DNA of 64,000 nucleotides from G963668185 sp963668185 (GCA_963668185.1 OY764162.1:2542001-2606000), one strand, 5' to 3'. Positions 41,026 through 50,248 are shown, counted from the stretch's first letter. The notes: a model not told the origin generated them from the letters alone. Numbers and translations: made by a program.

Positions 41026-42990
41026 ATGAAGCTAAGCAAGCTATGGATGGCAGGGTTTCTTGCCGTTGCGATAGCCGCGGTGGCGATGGTCGCGGTGGCG
41101 TGCGGCGAGGCGGAGCCCGAGCCTACGGAGCCTGCGATGAGCGCCGCGGACATCGCCGACGCGGTGAGGTCTGCGGTTGCCGATACGCAGATGTCCGAGG
41201 AGGACATGGCGGCGATGATGTCGGAGCAGATCGCCGATCAGGTGGCGGCTATGGCGGCCGCAAACCCCGGGCTGACGCCTGAGGAAGTGAACGCGATGAT
41301 CGCGGGCGCGGTCGGCGAGGCGAGCGCGATGCTGGGCGACCAGCTGGCCATGATGGAAGAGGGGATGTCTGAGGAAGAGATGGCGGCCATGATGCAGGCT
41401 GCCATCGACGAGGCGGTGAGCGACGCCGTCGCGATGGCGATTCCCGAGGAGGAAGTGGTGGAAGAGCGGCCTGACAGGGCCGCGAGCGGCCAGAAGTTCG
41501 GCGGCTCTCTGAGAGTGGCTACGTCGGGCTTCCTGAGCTTCGACCCCGACCAGATGGGCGTCGGGGCCGGCGGCGACCTGTTCTACTTCCACCGGGCGTT
41601 CGACGGGCTGATCGAGGTTGGACCGGAAGGCGAGTTGGTCAAACAAGCCATCGAGTCCTGGGAGACCAATGACCTCCAGAGCGTGTACACGATGAAGGTA
41701 CGTCCCGGCATGTTCTTCCATGACGGCCACGCGGTCGAGGCCGAGGACATCAAGTACTCGATCGAGCGGATGCTGACTCCTGAGAGTTCGTCTCCCGTGA
41801 AGTCGACGCTTACGTACATAGACTCGATCGAGGCACCTGACGCGAGTACTCTGGTCTTCAACCTGACGGGTTCGAACGTGGGATTTCCGCGCGACCTGAG
41901 CGACTACCACCTCAGGGTGCTGCCGTCCCACGTGGACTACAGCCAGATCACGGACGGGAGCGTCGGCGGGTCCGGGCCGTTCATAAAGGTGAGCCACAAC
42001 CCCGCGGAGTTGACGGCGTATGAGCGGAACCCCAACTACTGGGACGGCGACAAGCCGTACATAGATGAGTTGGTGCTGTTCTACATGCCGGAGGTCACGA
42101 CGAGGATGGAGGCTTTGAGGGCCGGGGCCACCGACTACGGCGGGATCGAGGACCTGTCCCAGCTCCAGTGGTTCGAGGACCAGGGCAACGTTCTTGTGAA
42201 GCGGATACCCACGGGGGCGCTCCGCAATTTCACCATGGACAACCGTGAGCCTGGGACGTATTCCAAGCCAGACCCTGACAACCCGGAAGAGACGATAACG
42301 TTCGAAGCGGGCAGCGTCTTCCACGACAAGAACCTGCGTAAGGCGATCCAGTACGGGTACGACAGAAATTTCGTGGCGGAGACGGGGCTCTATGGGGCGG
42401 GCATCATCGCCAACGACCACCCGGTGGTCTCCTTCGACCAGTACTACTGGGAGGACCAAGTACAGGTCAACCTGGATGTTGAGAGAGCGAAGGGGTACCT
42501 GGCGGCGGCCGGATACGAGGACGGGATAGACCTGACGCTTGACGTGATGGAGAACTGCGAGCTGCTGGACGCGGGGCTAGCCTTCAAGGAGAACCTTGCC
42601 GATATCGGCATCAACGTCGAGGTCGTCAACAATCCCCGGGACACGTACTGGACGGAGATCTGGCTAGTGACGCCGTTCAACGGCGCCTGCTGGGGCGGCC
42701 GTCCCGCGAGCCAGGCGCTGTCGCTGCCGTTGCGGAGCACGGGCGACTGGAATGAGTCGCACTGGACCAATCACAGGTTCGACGAGTTGCTGGACCTGGC
42801 GGCAACTGAGTTGGACTTCCAGAAGAGGAAGGACTACTACCGGGAGCTGCAGGAGATCCTGATCGAGGAAGTGCCGACCACGTACACTTACTTCGTGCCG
42901 AATGTCAGCGCGCACTGGAACCACGTGTACGGCGTGAAGCTCCATCCATACTTCCACATCTTCTACCAGGACTGGTGGATCGAGAAGTAG
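41026..42990 (+). CDS. ABC transporter substrate-binding lipoprotein, family 5 (copy 1)
   Basis: 654 residues. The signal peptide ends in a lipobox (AMVAVAC), with the lipid-modified Cys at residue 26. Residues about 27-150 are unusual: an acidic, Met- and Ala-rich, helix-forming linker (for example MSEEDMAAMMSEQIADQ). From about 152 (GQKFGGSLRVATSGFLSFDP) the protein is a normal family-5 solute-binding domain for peptides, nickel or opine-like solutes, with FHRAFDGL, FHDGHAVEAEDIKYSIERM and the C-terminal YGVKLHPYFH. It has its own promoter and is followed by a strong terminator, so it is a single-gene unit. The solute is unknown. Confidence 0.93.
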   Translation: MKLSKLWMAGFLAVAIAAVAMVAVACGEAEPEPTEPAMSAADIADAVRSAVADTQMSEEDMAAMMSEQIADQVAAMAAANPGLTPEEVNAMIAGAVGEASAMLGDQLAMMEEGMSEEEMAAMMQAAIDEAVSDAVAMAIPEEEVVEERPDRAASGQKFGGSLRVATSGFLSFDPDQMGVGAGGDLFYFHRAFDGLIEVGPEGELVKQAIESWETNDLQSVYTMKVRPGMFFHDGHAVEAEDIKYSIERMLTPESSSPVKSTLTYIDSIEAPDASTLVFNLTGSNVGFPRDLSDYHLRVLPSHVDYSQITDGSVGGSGPFIKVSHNPAELTAYERNPNYWDGDKPYIDELVLFYMPEVTTRMEALRAGATDYGGIEDLSQLQWFEDQGNVLVKRIPTGALRNFTMDNREPGTYSKPDPDNPEETITFEAGSVFHDKNLRKAIQYGYDRNFVAETGLYGAGIIANDHPVVSFDQYYWEDQVQVNLDVERAKGYLAAAGYEDGIDLTLDVMENCELLDAGLAFKENLADIGINVEVVNNPRDTYWTEIWLVTPFNGACWGGRPASQALSLPLRSTGDWNESHWTNHRFDELLDLAATELDFQKRKDYYRELQEILIEEVPTTYTYFVPNVSAHWNHVYGVKLHPYFHIFYQDWWIEK

Positions 42991-43016
42991 GGGCCTAGAC
43001 ACAGAGCGTTCCAGAT

Positions 43017-43056
43017 TGCATGGGGCCGCGCATCGCGCGGCCCCATGTTTTGTTTG
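43017..43056 (+). terminator. Rho-independent terminator after substrate-binding protein 1
   Basis: CATGGGGCCGCG - CAT - CGCGCGGCCCCATG forms a 12-13 bp GC-rich hairpin (about 43019-43047), followed by TTTTGTTTGG. It separates gene 1 from the promoter of gene 2. Confidence 0.85.
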
Positions 43057-43071
43057 GTGAACTGGGCAAAC

Positions 43072-43100
43072 TTGACAAGATGTTGGAGTGTGGGTAGGCT
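43072..43100 (+). promoter_or_regulatory. Promoter of substrate-binding protein gene 2 and the importer operon
   Basis: TTGACA (43072-43077), 17 bases, TAGGCT (43095-43100), matching the promoter of copy 1 in boxes, spacing and the following AGCGCCGAA. Confidence 0.75.
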
Positions 43101-43166
43101 AGCGCCGAATCTCAATTTGTGTTCCTCCACGAGGGACGCATGAGAAACGTGAAGGAGGAGAGAAGA

Positions 43167-45125
43167 ATGAAGCTAAGCAAGCTATGGATGGCAGGGTTTC
43201 TTGCCGTCGCGATAGCCGCGGTGGCGATGGTCGCGGTGGCGTGCGGCGAGGCGGAGCCCGAGCCTGCGCAGCCTGCGATGAGCGCAGCCGACATCGCCGA
43301 CGCGGTGAGGTCTGCGGTTGCCGATACGCAGATGTCCGAGGAGGACATGGCGGCGATGATGTCGGAGCAGATCGCCGATCAGGTGGCGGCTATGGCGGCC
43401 GCGAACCCCGGGCTGACGCCTGAGGAAGTGAACGCGATGATCGCGGGCGCGGTCGGCGAGGCGAGCGCGGCGCTGGGCGACCAGCTGGCCATGATGGAAG
43501 AGGGGATGTCTGAGGAAGAGATGGCGGCCATGATGCAGGCTGCCATTGACGAGGCGGTGAGCGACGCCGTCGCGATGGCGATCCCCGAGGAGGAAGTGGT
43601 GGAAGAGCGGCCGGAGAGAGCCGAGAGCGGCCAGAAGTTCGGCGGTTCTCTGAAGGTGGCTACGTCGGGCTTCCTGAGCTTCGACCCCGACCAGATGGGC
43701 GTCGGGGCCGGCGGGGACGTGTTCTACTTCCACCGTGCGTTCGACGGGATCATCGAGGTAGGCCCGGACGGCGAGTTGGTCAACACGACGATCGAGTCGT
43801 GGGAGGCCAACGAGGACGTGTCCGTGTACACGATGAAGGTGCGTCCCGGCATGTTCTTCCATGACGGCCACGCGGTCGAGGCCGAGGACATCAAGTACAC
43901 GATCGAGCGGATGCTGACTCCTGAGAGTTCGTCTCCCGTGAAGTCGACGCTTACGTACATAGACTCGATCGAGGCGCCTGACGCGAGTACTCTGATCTTC
44001 AACCTGACGGGTTCGAACGTGGGATTCACGCGCGACCTGGCGGACTACCATCTGAGGGTGCTACCGTCTCACGTGGACTACAGCCAGATCACGGACGGGA
44101 GCGTCAGCGGGTCCGGGCCGTTCATGAAGGTGAGCCACAACCCCGCGGAGTTGACGGCGTATGAGCGGAACCCCAACTACTGGGACGGCGACAAGCCGTA
44201 CATAGATGAGTTGGTGCTGTTCTACATGCCGGAGGTCACGACGAGGATGGAGGCTCTGAGGGCCGGGGCCACCGACTACGGCGGGATCGAGGACCTGTCG
44301 CAGATCCAGTGGTTCGAGGGCCAGGACAACATCCTTGTGAAGCAGATACCCACGGCGTCCATCCGCAACATGACGATGGACAACCGTGAGCCGGGCATGT
44401 ACCCGAAGACCGGCAGCACGGACACGTCGGAACTGTTCGAGGGCGGCAGCGTCTTCCACGACAAGAACCTGCGGAAGGCCGTGCAGTACTCGTACGACCG
44501 GACTTTCGTGAAGGACTCGGCGCTGTTCGGGACCGGCTTCATCGCCAACGACCATCCGGTGGGACTGCAGGACCAGTACTACTATGAGGACCAGGTACAG
44601 GTTGACCAGGACATCGCGAAGGCGAAGGAGTACCTGGCGGCCGCCGGATACGCGGACGGCATCGACATTACCCTGGACACCATGGAGCCCGGCGGCTTGC
44701 TGAACATGGCGCTGGCGTTCAAGGAGAGCGCTGCTGCTACCGGCATCAACGTCGAGGTCGTGAACCATCCGCGGGACACGTACTGGACGGAGGTGTGGCT
44801 GGTGACGCCGTTCAACTCCGTTAGCTGGACGGGCCGTCCCGCGAGCCAGGCGCTGTCGCTGCCATTGCAGAGCACGGGCAAGTGGAACGAGTCGCACTGG
44901 GTGAATCCTCGCTTCGACGAATTGCTTAAACTCGCGGCTGAGGAGTTGGACTTCCAGCAGAGGAAGGCCTACTACCAGGAGATGCAGGAGATCCTGATCG
45001 AGGAAGTGCCGACCACGTACGCGATGTACACTTCGACCGTGAGCGCGCACTGGAACCACGTGTATGGCGTGAAACTCCACCCGTACACGCACATCTTCTA
45101 CCAGAACTGGTGGATCGAGAGATAA
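43167..45125 (+). CDS. ABC transporter substrate-binding lipoprotein, family 5 (copy 2)
   Basis: 652 residues; ATG 43167 is chosen because AAGGAGGAG lies upstream and the N-terminus then matches copy 1 exactly. Lipobox Cys at residue 26. The signal, the Met/Ala-rich acidic linker and the first lobe of the binding domain are almost identical to copy 1, while the C-terminal lobe (from about residue 395) has diverged, for example TASIRNMTMDNREPGMYPK. This implies a tandem duplication with the ligand-contacting part changed. It is the first gene of the permease-ATPase operon that follows. Confidence 0.93.
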   Translation: MKLSKLWMAGFLAVAIAAVAMVAVACGEAEPEPAQPAMSAADIADAVRSAVADTQMSEEDMAAMMSEQIADQVAAMAAANPGLTPEEVNAMIAGAVGEASAALGDQLAMMEEGMSEEEMAAMMQAAIDEAVSDAVAMAIPEEEVVEERPERAESGQKFGGSLKVATSGFLSFDPDQMGVGAGGDVFYFHRAFDGIIEVGPDGELVNTTIESWEANEDVSVYTMKVRPGMFFHDGHAVEAEDIKYTIERMLTPESSSPVKSTLTYIDSIEAPDASTLIFNLTGSNVGFTRDLADYHLRVLPSHVDYSQITDGSVSGSGPFMKVSHNPAELTAYERNPNYWDGDKPYIDELVLFYMPEVTTRMEALRAGATDYGGIEDLSQIQWFEGQDNILVKQIPTASIRNMTMDNREPGMYPKTGSTDTSELFEGGSVFHDKNLRKAVQYSYDRTFVKDSALFGTGFIANDHPVGLQDQYYYEDQVQVDQDIAKAKEYLAAAGYADGIDITLDTMEPGGLLNMALAFKESAAATGINVEVVNHPRDTYWTEVWLVTPFNSVSWTGRPASQALSLPLQSTGKWNESHWVNPRFDELLKLAAEELDFQQRKAYYQEMQEILIEEVPTTYAMYTSTVSAHWNHVYGVKLHPYTHIFYQNWWIER

Positions 45126-45186
45126 GTACTGTCTGAAAGGCATGCGGGGGGCCACAAGCCGGTCTTGAGGTTCCCCGCAGCCTGCT

Positions 45187-45212
45187 CACTCACGAGAGAA
45201 GAGGGGTGAGTG
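45187..45212 (+). promoter_or_regulatory. Intra-operon hairpin
   Basis: CACTCAC (45187-45193) pairs with GTGAGTG (45206-45212) across a 12-base purine loop. It is not followed by a U-run. Hairpins here commonly stabilise the binding-protein part of the message and lower permease expression. Confidence 0.4.
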
Positions 45213-45338
45213 ACAGTTAAACCGCGCTGATTCGTGGTGCTATCCCCGGCGCCACGCCAACGAGAAACTTGCAGGCGCCAGCCTGTACGGAGGATTTGAG
45301 CTATCGGACGTTACATCCTGGTCCGCCTAGCATTCATA

Positions 45339-47219
45339 GTGATGACGCTGATCAGCGTGTCCATGCTGATATTCGTCTTCACGGAGATGGTTCCCGGAGA
45401 CGCCGCCGAGGTCATCTTGGGCCAGCAATCGACGCCTGAGAACCTGGAAAACCTTCGAAAGAAGCTGGGCTTGGACCGTCCGCTGGTCATACGTTACGTG
45501 CACTGGGCGCTGGGTTGGCCCAGGGATGAGGGATCACTTTACGGGAGCACGGACGGAGGCGAGCGCTGGGGCAACCTGCTCACGGACACGGCCGAGAAGA
45601 TATCTGAGACGTATTTCCTGACGCCAAGACAGGGCTGGGCCGTTTCGGCCGGCCGGATCTACGTCACAAAGGACGCCGGACGGCGCTGGAACAGACAGTT
45701 CAGGGCTTCTGACCGCCTGTCCTCCATCGCGTTCGCGGACGAGGAAGTCGGGCTGGCGGTTGCGGCCAATGGGACGATCTACCGCACTGACAACGGAGGA
45801 GTGCCGATCGTAGATCCCAAGTCGCAGGGTGAAACAGACATCTTCACCTGGTTGGAGGTCGAGAGCGGCACGAACGCCTCCCTCACGGACGTGGACTTTG
45901 CGGACAGGTCCCGGGCGTGGATATCCGGCGAGGGCGGCACGGTACTCCGGAGCGAGGACGCCGGGGAGACCTGGCAGTCCGCTACCACGAATACGGACGT
46001 GACATTGAGCGCGATTTCCTTCGCGCCCGACGGGGTTTCGGGAGTCGTGGTAGGCGATGCCGGCACGGTGCTGATGAGTTCGGACGGCGGAAAGACGTGG
46101 CGCTCCGTCTATGACGGCGAGGGCGCGCTAAGGGATGTCGAGTTCGCAGGCGCAGCTACGGTCTGGGCGGTTGGCGATGCCGGCACGGCGCTGCACAGCC
46201 GTGACGGCGGCGCGAACTGGACGAGCATGGACGTGGGAGCGCCCGAAGGGACGAACCTGCTGGACGTGGCGTTCGACGACAACTCGGGCGCGATTACAGG
46301 CGAGGGCGGGTTCGTGGCCACCACGGGCGACGGCGGGACTACGTGGACGCTGAGGCAGGTGATGATCAAGGCCGAGGACGGCACAGATCTGCCTTCGCAG
46401 GAACCGTTCCGCAACGTGTCGGTCAGGGTGACGGAAGACGGCAGAGTGTCGATGTGGGCCGTCGCGATAGGCAAGACGTGGGACTGGGGCTTGGTCGGAG
46501 GCGACTTCAGCCAGTCGATCCGCGGCAACTCGGTCAACGACTTGATCGGCAATGCACTGCCTGCCTCGCTGATACTGGCGGGCCTTGCGTTCGTGGTGTC
46601 GGTGCCGACTTCGCTCGTAGCGGGAGTCCTCGTGGGCCTGAAGCCGGACACGATGGTGGACCGGGTGCTGAGCCAGGGCAGCATCTTCGTGATCTCGTTC
46701 CCGGACTTCGTGACCGGCATCCTGCTGATGCTGATCCTGGCGTCATGGCTGGAACTACTGCCTGCGTCGTCAGTCGCGCTGCCCGGCCAGTCCGTGTGGG
46801 ACCGGCCGGAAACCCTGGTCCTGCCCACGCTCACCGTGACAGCGGCGCTGTTCGCGTACGTCATGCGGATGGCACGGGCCAACGTGATCGAGGTGATGAA
46901 CAGCCCGTTCGTGCGCACGGCGATACTGAAGGGCATCCCGATGCGGCGCGTGGTGATCAGGCACGTGCTTCCGAACGCGCTGCTTCCGACTATCACTGTG
47001 ATAATGAACAACGCGTCCTGGATGTTCGGCGGGCTGGCGATCATCGAGACGGTGTTCGCCTACCCGGGCATCGGCAGGCTGCTGCTGTCCGCGATCAACA
47101 GCCGCGACGTGCCGCTCATCCAGGGCACCGCGCTGATAATCGCGTCGGTGACGGTGTTCAGCAACCTGATCGCCGACCTGACGTACGGCGTGCTCGATCC
47201 CAGGATAAGGCTGGCGTAA
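45339..47219 (+). CDS. DppB-type ABC permease with inserted seven-repeat beta-propeller
   Basis: 626 residues from GTG 45339, against about 310-340 for normal DppB. The N-terminus (first helix, then MVPGDAAEVILGQQSTPE and LGLDRPLVIRYVHWALG) and the C-terminal 240 residues (GGDFSQSIRGNSV, five helices, and GIPMRRVVIRHVLPNALLP near 532) are a complete permease. Between residues about 60 and 385 lies an extra domain with seven Asp-box repeats: STDGGERW, TKDAGRRW, RTDNGG, SEDAGETW, SSDGGKTW, SRDGGANW, GDGGTTW, a YCF48/BNR-like propeller. By topology it should lie outside the membrane. The natural start may be ATC 45303: GGAGG lies 9 bases upstream and the frame from there reads GRYILVRLAFI, as in DppB. 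It forms the translocation pore with the next gene product. Confidence 0.9.
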   Translation: MMTLISVSMLIFVFTEMVPGDAAEVILGQQSTPENLENLRKKLGLDRPLVIRYVHWALGWPRDEGSLYGSTDGGERWGNLLTDTAEKISETYFLTPRQGWAVSAGRIYVTKDAGRRWNRQFRASDRLSSIAFADEEVGLAVAANGTIYRTDNGGVPIVDPKSQGETDIFTWLEVESGTNASLTDVDFADRSRAWISGEGGTVLRSEDAGETWQSATTNTDVTLSAISFAPDGVSGVVVGDAGTVLMSSDGGKTWRSVYDGEGALRDVEFAGAATVWAVGDAGTALHSRDGGANWTSMDVGAPEGTNLLDVAFDDNSGAITGEGGFVATTGDGGTTWTLRQVMIKAEDGTDLPSQEPFRNVSVRVTEDGRVSMWAVAIGKTWDWGLVGGDFSQSIRGNSVNDLIGNALPASLILAGLAFVVSVPTSLVAGVLVGLKPDTMVDRVLSQGSIFVISFPDFVTGILLMLILASWLELLPASSVALPGQSVWDRPETLVLPTLTVTAALFAYVMRMARANVIEVMNSPFVRTAILKGIPMRRVVIRHVLPNALLPTITVIMNNASWMFGGLAIIETVFAYPGIGRLLLSAINSRDVPLIQGTALIIASVTVFSNLIADLTYGVLDPRIRLA

Positions 47220-48145
47220 TGGCAACAGCAGAAGCAGGGCAAGAAGTAGCCAGGGGCGGCAATCCCGCGCTGAGGGCCGCCGTTGGGAAAGTGCGGAGCG
47301 CGGTGGGGTTGGTCATGAAGACCAACACCGGCCGCGTCGGCGGCATTATCGTTGCCATTCACGTGTTCCTGGCGCTGTTCGGCCCGTGGGTGGTGCCGTA
47401 CGACCCGATTGCCTTCGACCCGCAAGACCTGGAGAGCAGATTCAGCGCTCCTTCAACTGAGCACCTGTTCGGCACAGACAAGTTCGGGCGGGACGTGTTC
47501 AGCCGCGTGCTGGCAGGCGCCAGATCGGTCGTGTGGATCGCGGTTGGCGGGACGACACTGGGGATCTTCCTGGGGTTGCTCGTCGGCATGACGTCGGCGT
47601 ACATGGGCGGCAGGTGGGACATGTGGATCATGCGCGGAGTTGACGTGTGGCTCGCGTTCCCGGGCCTGCTGCTGCTGCTACTGATCCTCGACCTCAGCCG
47701 CAAGACGCTGCAGGTGGACGAGTCGCTCGTGATCATTCTTACGCTGGGCATCGGCATGATGCCGATCAACAGCCGCGTGATCCGAAGCGCGGCCCTCGCG
47801 GTGAAGCCGCTGGAGTTCGTGCAGAACGCGCGGCTGCGCGGCGAGTCGTTCCTGTACATCATCTTCAGGGAGATTTTGCCGAACATCGTCCCCGTGGTGG
47901 TGGTGGAGGGCACGCTGCGAGTGGGCTTCGCGCTGCTGGCGGTGTCCGGCCTTGGATTCCTTGGCCTGGGCGTCCAGCCGCCGACACCTGACTGGGGCCA
48001 GATGATCTCGGAGGCTAGAAACAACATGCGCGGCGCTCCCTGGGCGGCGCTGGCGCCGGCGTTCGCGATCTCTTCGCTTGTCGTCGGCGTGAACCTGCTG
48101 ACCGACGGCATACGCCAGTCGCTAAACCTGCCGGTTAACAGGTAA
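47219..48145 (+). CDS. DppC-type ABC transporter permease
   Basis: 308 residues. ATG overlaps the stop of the preceding permease by one base (TAATG), which fixes the start; the frame is open further upstream but that part is the previous gene out of frame. About six helices. The family N-terminal motif reads STEHLFGTDKFGRDVFSR (near 79) and the EAA loop that contacts the ATPase is QNARLRGESFLYIIFREILP (near 201). Ends PDWGQMISEARN and a last helix. Partner of the propeller permease. No inserted domain here. Confidence 0.95.
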   Translation: MATAEAGQEVARGGNPALRAAVGKVRSAVGLVMKTNTGRVGGIIVAIHVFLALFGPWVVPYDPIAFDPQDLESRFSAPSTEHLFGTDKFGRDVFSRVLAGARSVVWIAVGGTTLGIFLGLLVGMTSAYMGGRWDMWIMRGVDVWLAFPGLLLLLLILDLSRKTLQVDESLVIILTLGIGMMPINSRVIRSAALAVKPLEFVQNARLRGESFLYIIFREILPNIVPVVVVEGTLRVGFALLAVSGLGFLGLGVQPPTPDWGQMISEARNNMRGAPWAALAPAFAISSLVVGVNLLTDGIRQSLNLPVNR

Positions 48146-48150
48146 CTTCC

Positions 48151-50235
48151 ATGAACGAAAACGGCAACGCACCCCTCCTTGAGATAAAGGACCTGGCGGT
48201 CACGTTCTACACGCAGACGAGCGTGGTCAGGGCGGTGCGCAACGCGTCCCTGCATATCAGCCGAGGCGAAGTGCTCGGGCTGGTGGGCGAGTCAGGTTGC
48301 GGGAAGTCCACGGTGGCGTTCGCGCTGATGGGGTACCTGCCCGGCTCGGCGCTGGTGGAAGGCTCGATCCTGTTCGAGGGGACGGAGATCGCCAGCCTGG
48401 AGTCGTCGGAGTTGCGTAGCCTGCGGGGCAACCGGATCGCGATGGTGTACCAGGACCCGGGAACGTCGCTGACGCCGACGATGCGGGTGGGGCCGCAGCT
48501 CGAAGAAGTGCTGATCGAGCACATGAATATGACGCAGGAGCAGGCCCGAGCGCGAACGGCAGAGTTGTTCGAGAGTGTCGGGCTTGCGGATCCCGGGGCG
48601 ATAGGCCGGCGGTACCCGCACGAGCTCAGCGGCGGGATGCAGCAGCGCGTCGTTATCGCGATGGCGCTGGCGTGCGACCCGCACCTGCTGATCATGGACG
48701 AGCCAACGACGGGCTTGGACGTGACCACCGAGGCGACGATCCTGGACCTTGTGGTCAGCCTGAAGGACCGCGTGAACGCGGGCATCCTGTTCGTGAGCCA
48801 CAACCTCGGCGTCATCGCGAGGATCGCCGACAGGGTGGCGGTCATGTACGGGGGGCAGACGGTGGAGGAGGCGTCGGTCAGGGACCTGTTCAAGGACACC
48901 AAGCACCCGTACACGACAGGGCTGCTGTCCTGCGTGCCGCAGCCGCCGACGGAGACGGGCGTTTCGACGAGGCTGCAGCGCATCCCGGGGTTCGTGTACC
49001 GGGCCGAGGACGAGGCGGGGGAGGCCTGCCTGTTCCAAGAGAGGTGCCCCATTGCGCAGGAGAGGTGCAGTTCGCAGGCGCCCCAGATGGAGGTCGTGGC
49101 GGAAGGCCATCAGGCCCGGTGCTTCTATCCGGATGAGGTCAAGACCGAGATATGGGGCGTGCCTGAGCCGAGGGTCATCGCGCCTTCGGACGGCGCTGAG
49201 GAGATCCTGGACGTCGAGAGCCTTCAGAAGCTCTACGGCGGCGCGCGGAAGAAGTACCTGCTGTTCGGCCCCGAGGTGCAGCCGCCGGTTAGAGCGGTGG
49301 AAGGCGTGAACTTCAAGGTGGGGTCGGGCCGAACGCTTGGCATTGTGGGCGAGAGCGGTTCGGGCAAGTCCACGGTCGCGAGGACGATTGTGGGCCTGAT
49401 AGCGCCGAACGGCGGGCGCATCGGGCTCCGTGACGCGGATCTGGCCGGCGACGTGGAGAAGCGCACGAACGACGAACGAGCGGCGATGCGCATGGTGTTC
49501 CAGAACCCGACGGCGTCGCTGAATCCGAAGCTGCCGATCAAGCACACGCTGACGCGCGCCCTGCAAAGGTTCGCGGGCGTCAGACGCAGCGAAACGCGAC
49601 AGCGCGCGACGGAACTGCTGGAGGCGGTCGGCATGAGCGCGGAGTACCTGGACCGCCCGCCGGGGCAGCTCAGCGGCGGGCAGCAGCAGCGCGTTGCGCT
49701 GGCGGGCGCGTTCGCAGCGAACCCGGATATCGTGGTGGCGGACGAGGCCGTGTCCTCTCTTGACGTGTCGGTGCAGGCGCAGGTGCTCAACCTGCTGGAG
49801 GAGCGGCAGAAGGAGGCGGGCAACTCCTACGTGTTCATTTCGCACGACTTGGGCGTGGTCCGCTATGTCTCGGACGACATCCTGGTGCTGTACGCCGGCA
49901 ACGTGGCGGAGTACGGCTCGGCGGCGGCGCTGCTGGCCCCGCCGTACCACCCGTACACGGAGGCGCTGCTTTCGGCGGCGCCGGTTCCCGACCCGGAGGC
50001 CGAGCCGACGCGGATCCGCCTGGAAGGCGCGGTGCCGACGATGCGCGAGCGGTTCACAGGCTGCTTCTTCGCGGGCAGGTGCCCTCGCAAGCTCGGTTCC
50101 ATCTGCGATGAGGAGCCGCCTCCCGCACAGCAGGGCCCGGACTCGGCGAACCACACGATCTACTGCCACATACCCGTGGACGAGCTTTCGGAGTTGCAGG
50201 CATCGGGCGAGGCGCCTGCTCCTTCGGCTGTGTAG
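48151..50235 (+). CDS. Fused double ATPase of an oligopeptide-type ABC importer (DppD-DppF)
   Basis: 694 residues containing two complete ATPase domains. Domain 1: Walker A GESGCGKST (near 48), signature LSGGMQQRV (near 155), Walker B LLIMDEPTTGLD. Domain 2: Walker A GESGSGKST (near 401), signature LSGGQQQRV (near 508), Walker B IVVADEAVSSLD. Each is followed by the oligopeptide-type C-terminal Cys-rich segment (CLFQERCPIAQERC and CFFAGRCPRKLGSIC), which in relatives can hold an iron-sulfur cluster. The fusion replaces separate DppD and DppF proteins. It powers the two permeases encoded just upstream. Confidence 0.95.
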   Translation: MNENGNAPLLEIKDLAVTFYTQTSVVRAVRNASLHISRGEVLGLVGESGCGKSTVAFALMGYLPGSALVEGSILFEGTEIASLESSELRSLRGNRIAMVYQDPGTSLTPTMRVGPQLEEVLIEHMNMTQEQARARTAELFESVGLADPGAIGRRYPHELSGGMQQRVVIAMALACDPHLLIMDEPTTGLDVTTEATILDLVVSLKDRVNAGILFVSHNLGVIARIADRVAVMYGGQTVEEASVRDLFKDTKHPYTTGLLSCVPQPPTETGVSTRLQRIPGFVYRAEDEAGEACLFQERCPIAQERCSSQAPQMEVVAEGHQARCFYPDEVKTEIWGVPEPRVIAPSDGAEEILDVESLQKLYGGARKKYLLFGPEVQPPVRAVEGVNFKVGSGRTLGIVGESGSGKSTVARTIVGLIAPNGGRIGLRDADLAGDVEKRTNDERAAMRMVFQNPTASLNPKLPIKHTLTRALQRFAGVRRSETRQRATELLEAVGMSAEYLDRPPGQLSGGQQQRVALAGAFAANPDIVVADEAVSSLDVSVQAQVLNLLEERQKEAGNSYVFISHDLGVVRYVSDDILVLYAGNVAEYGSAAALLAPPYHPYTEALLSAAPVPDPEAEPTRIRLEGAVPTMRERFTGCFFAGRCPRKLGSICDEEPPPAQQGPDSANHTIYCHIPVDELSELQASGEAPAPSAV

Positions 50236-50248
50236 CAGGAGTTAGCAA

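Noticed and set aside
41041..42459. 472-codon open frame on the minus strand
   Set aside because: Complement of a binding-protein gene; His/Arg-rich and repeated in the paralogue only because the DNA is duplicated.
40950..45125. Duplicated binding-protein genes as part of a composite transposon
   Set aside because: No transposase, no terminal inverted repeats and no target duplication are visible around the pair; simple tandem duplication explains them.
46343..47218. Long upstream extension of the second permease
   Set aside because: It is the propeller permease read out of frame; the TAATG overlap at 47217-47221 gives the true start.
48292..50169. 625-codon open frame on the minus strand
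   Set aside because: Complement of the double ATPase gene, whose Walker and signature motifs prove the plus strand.
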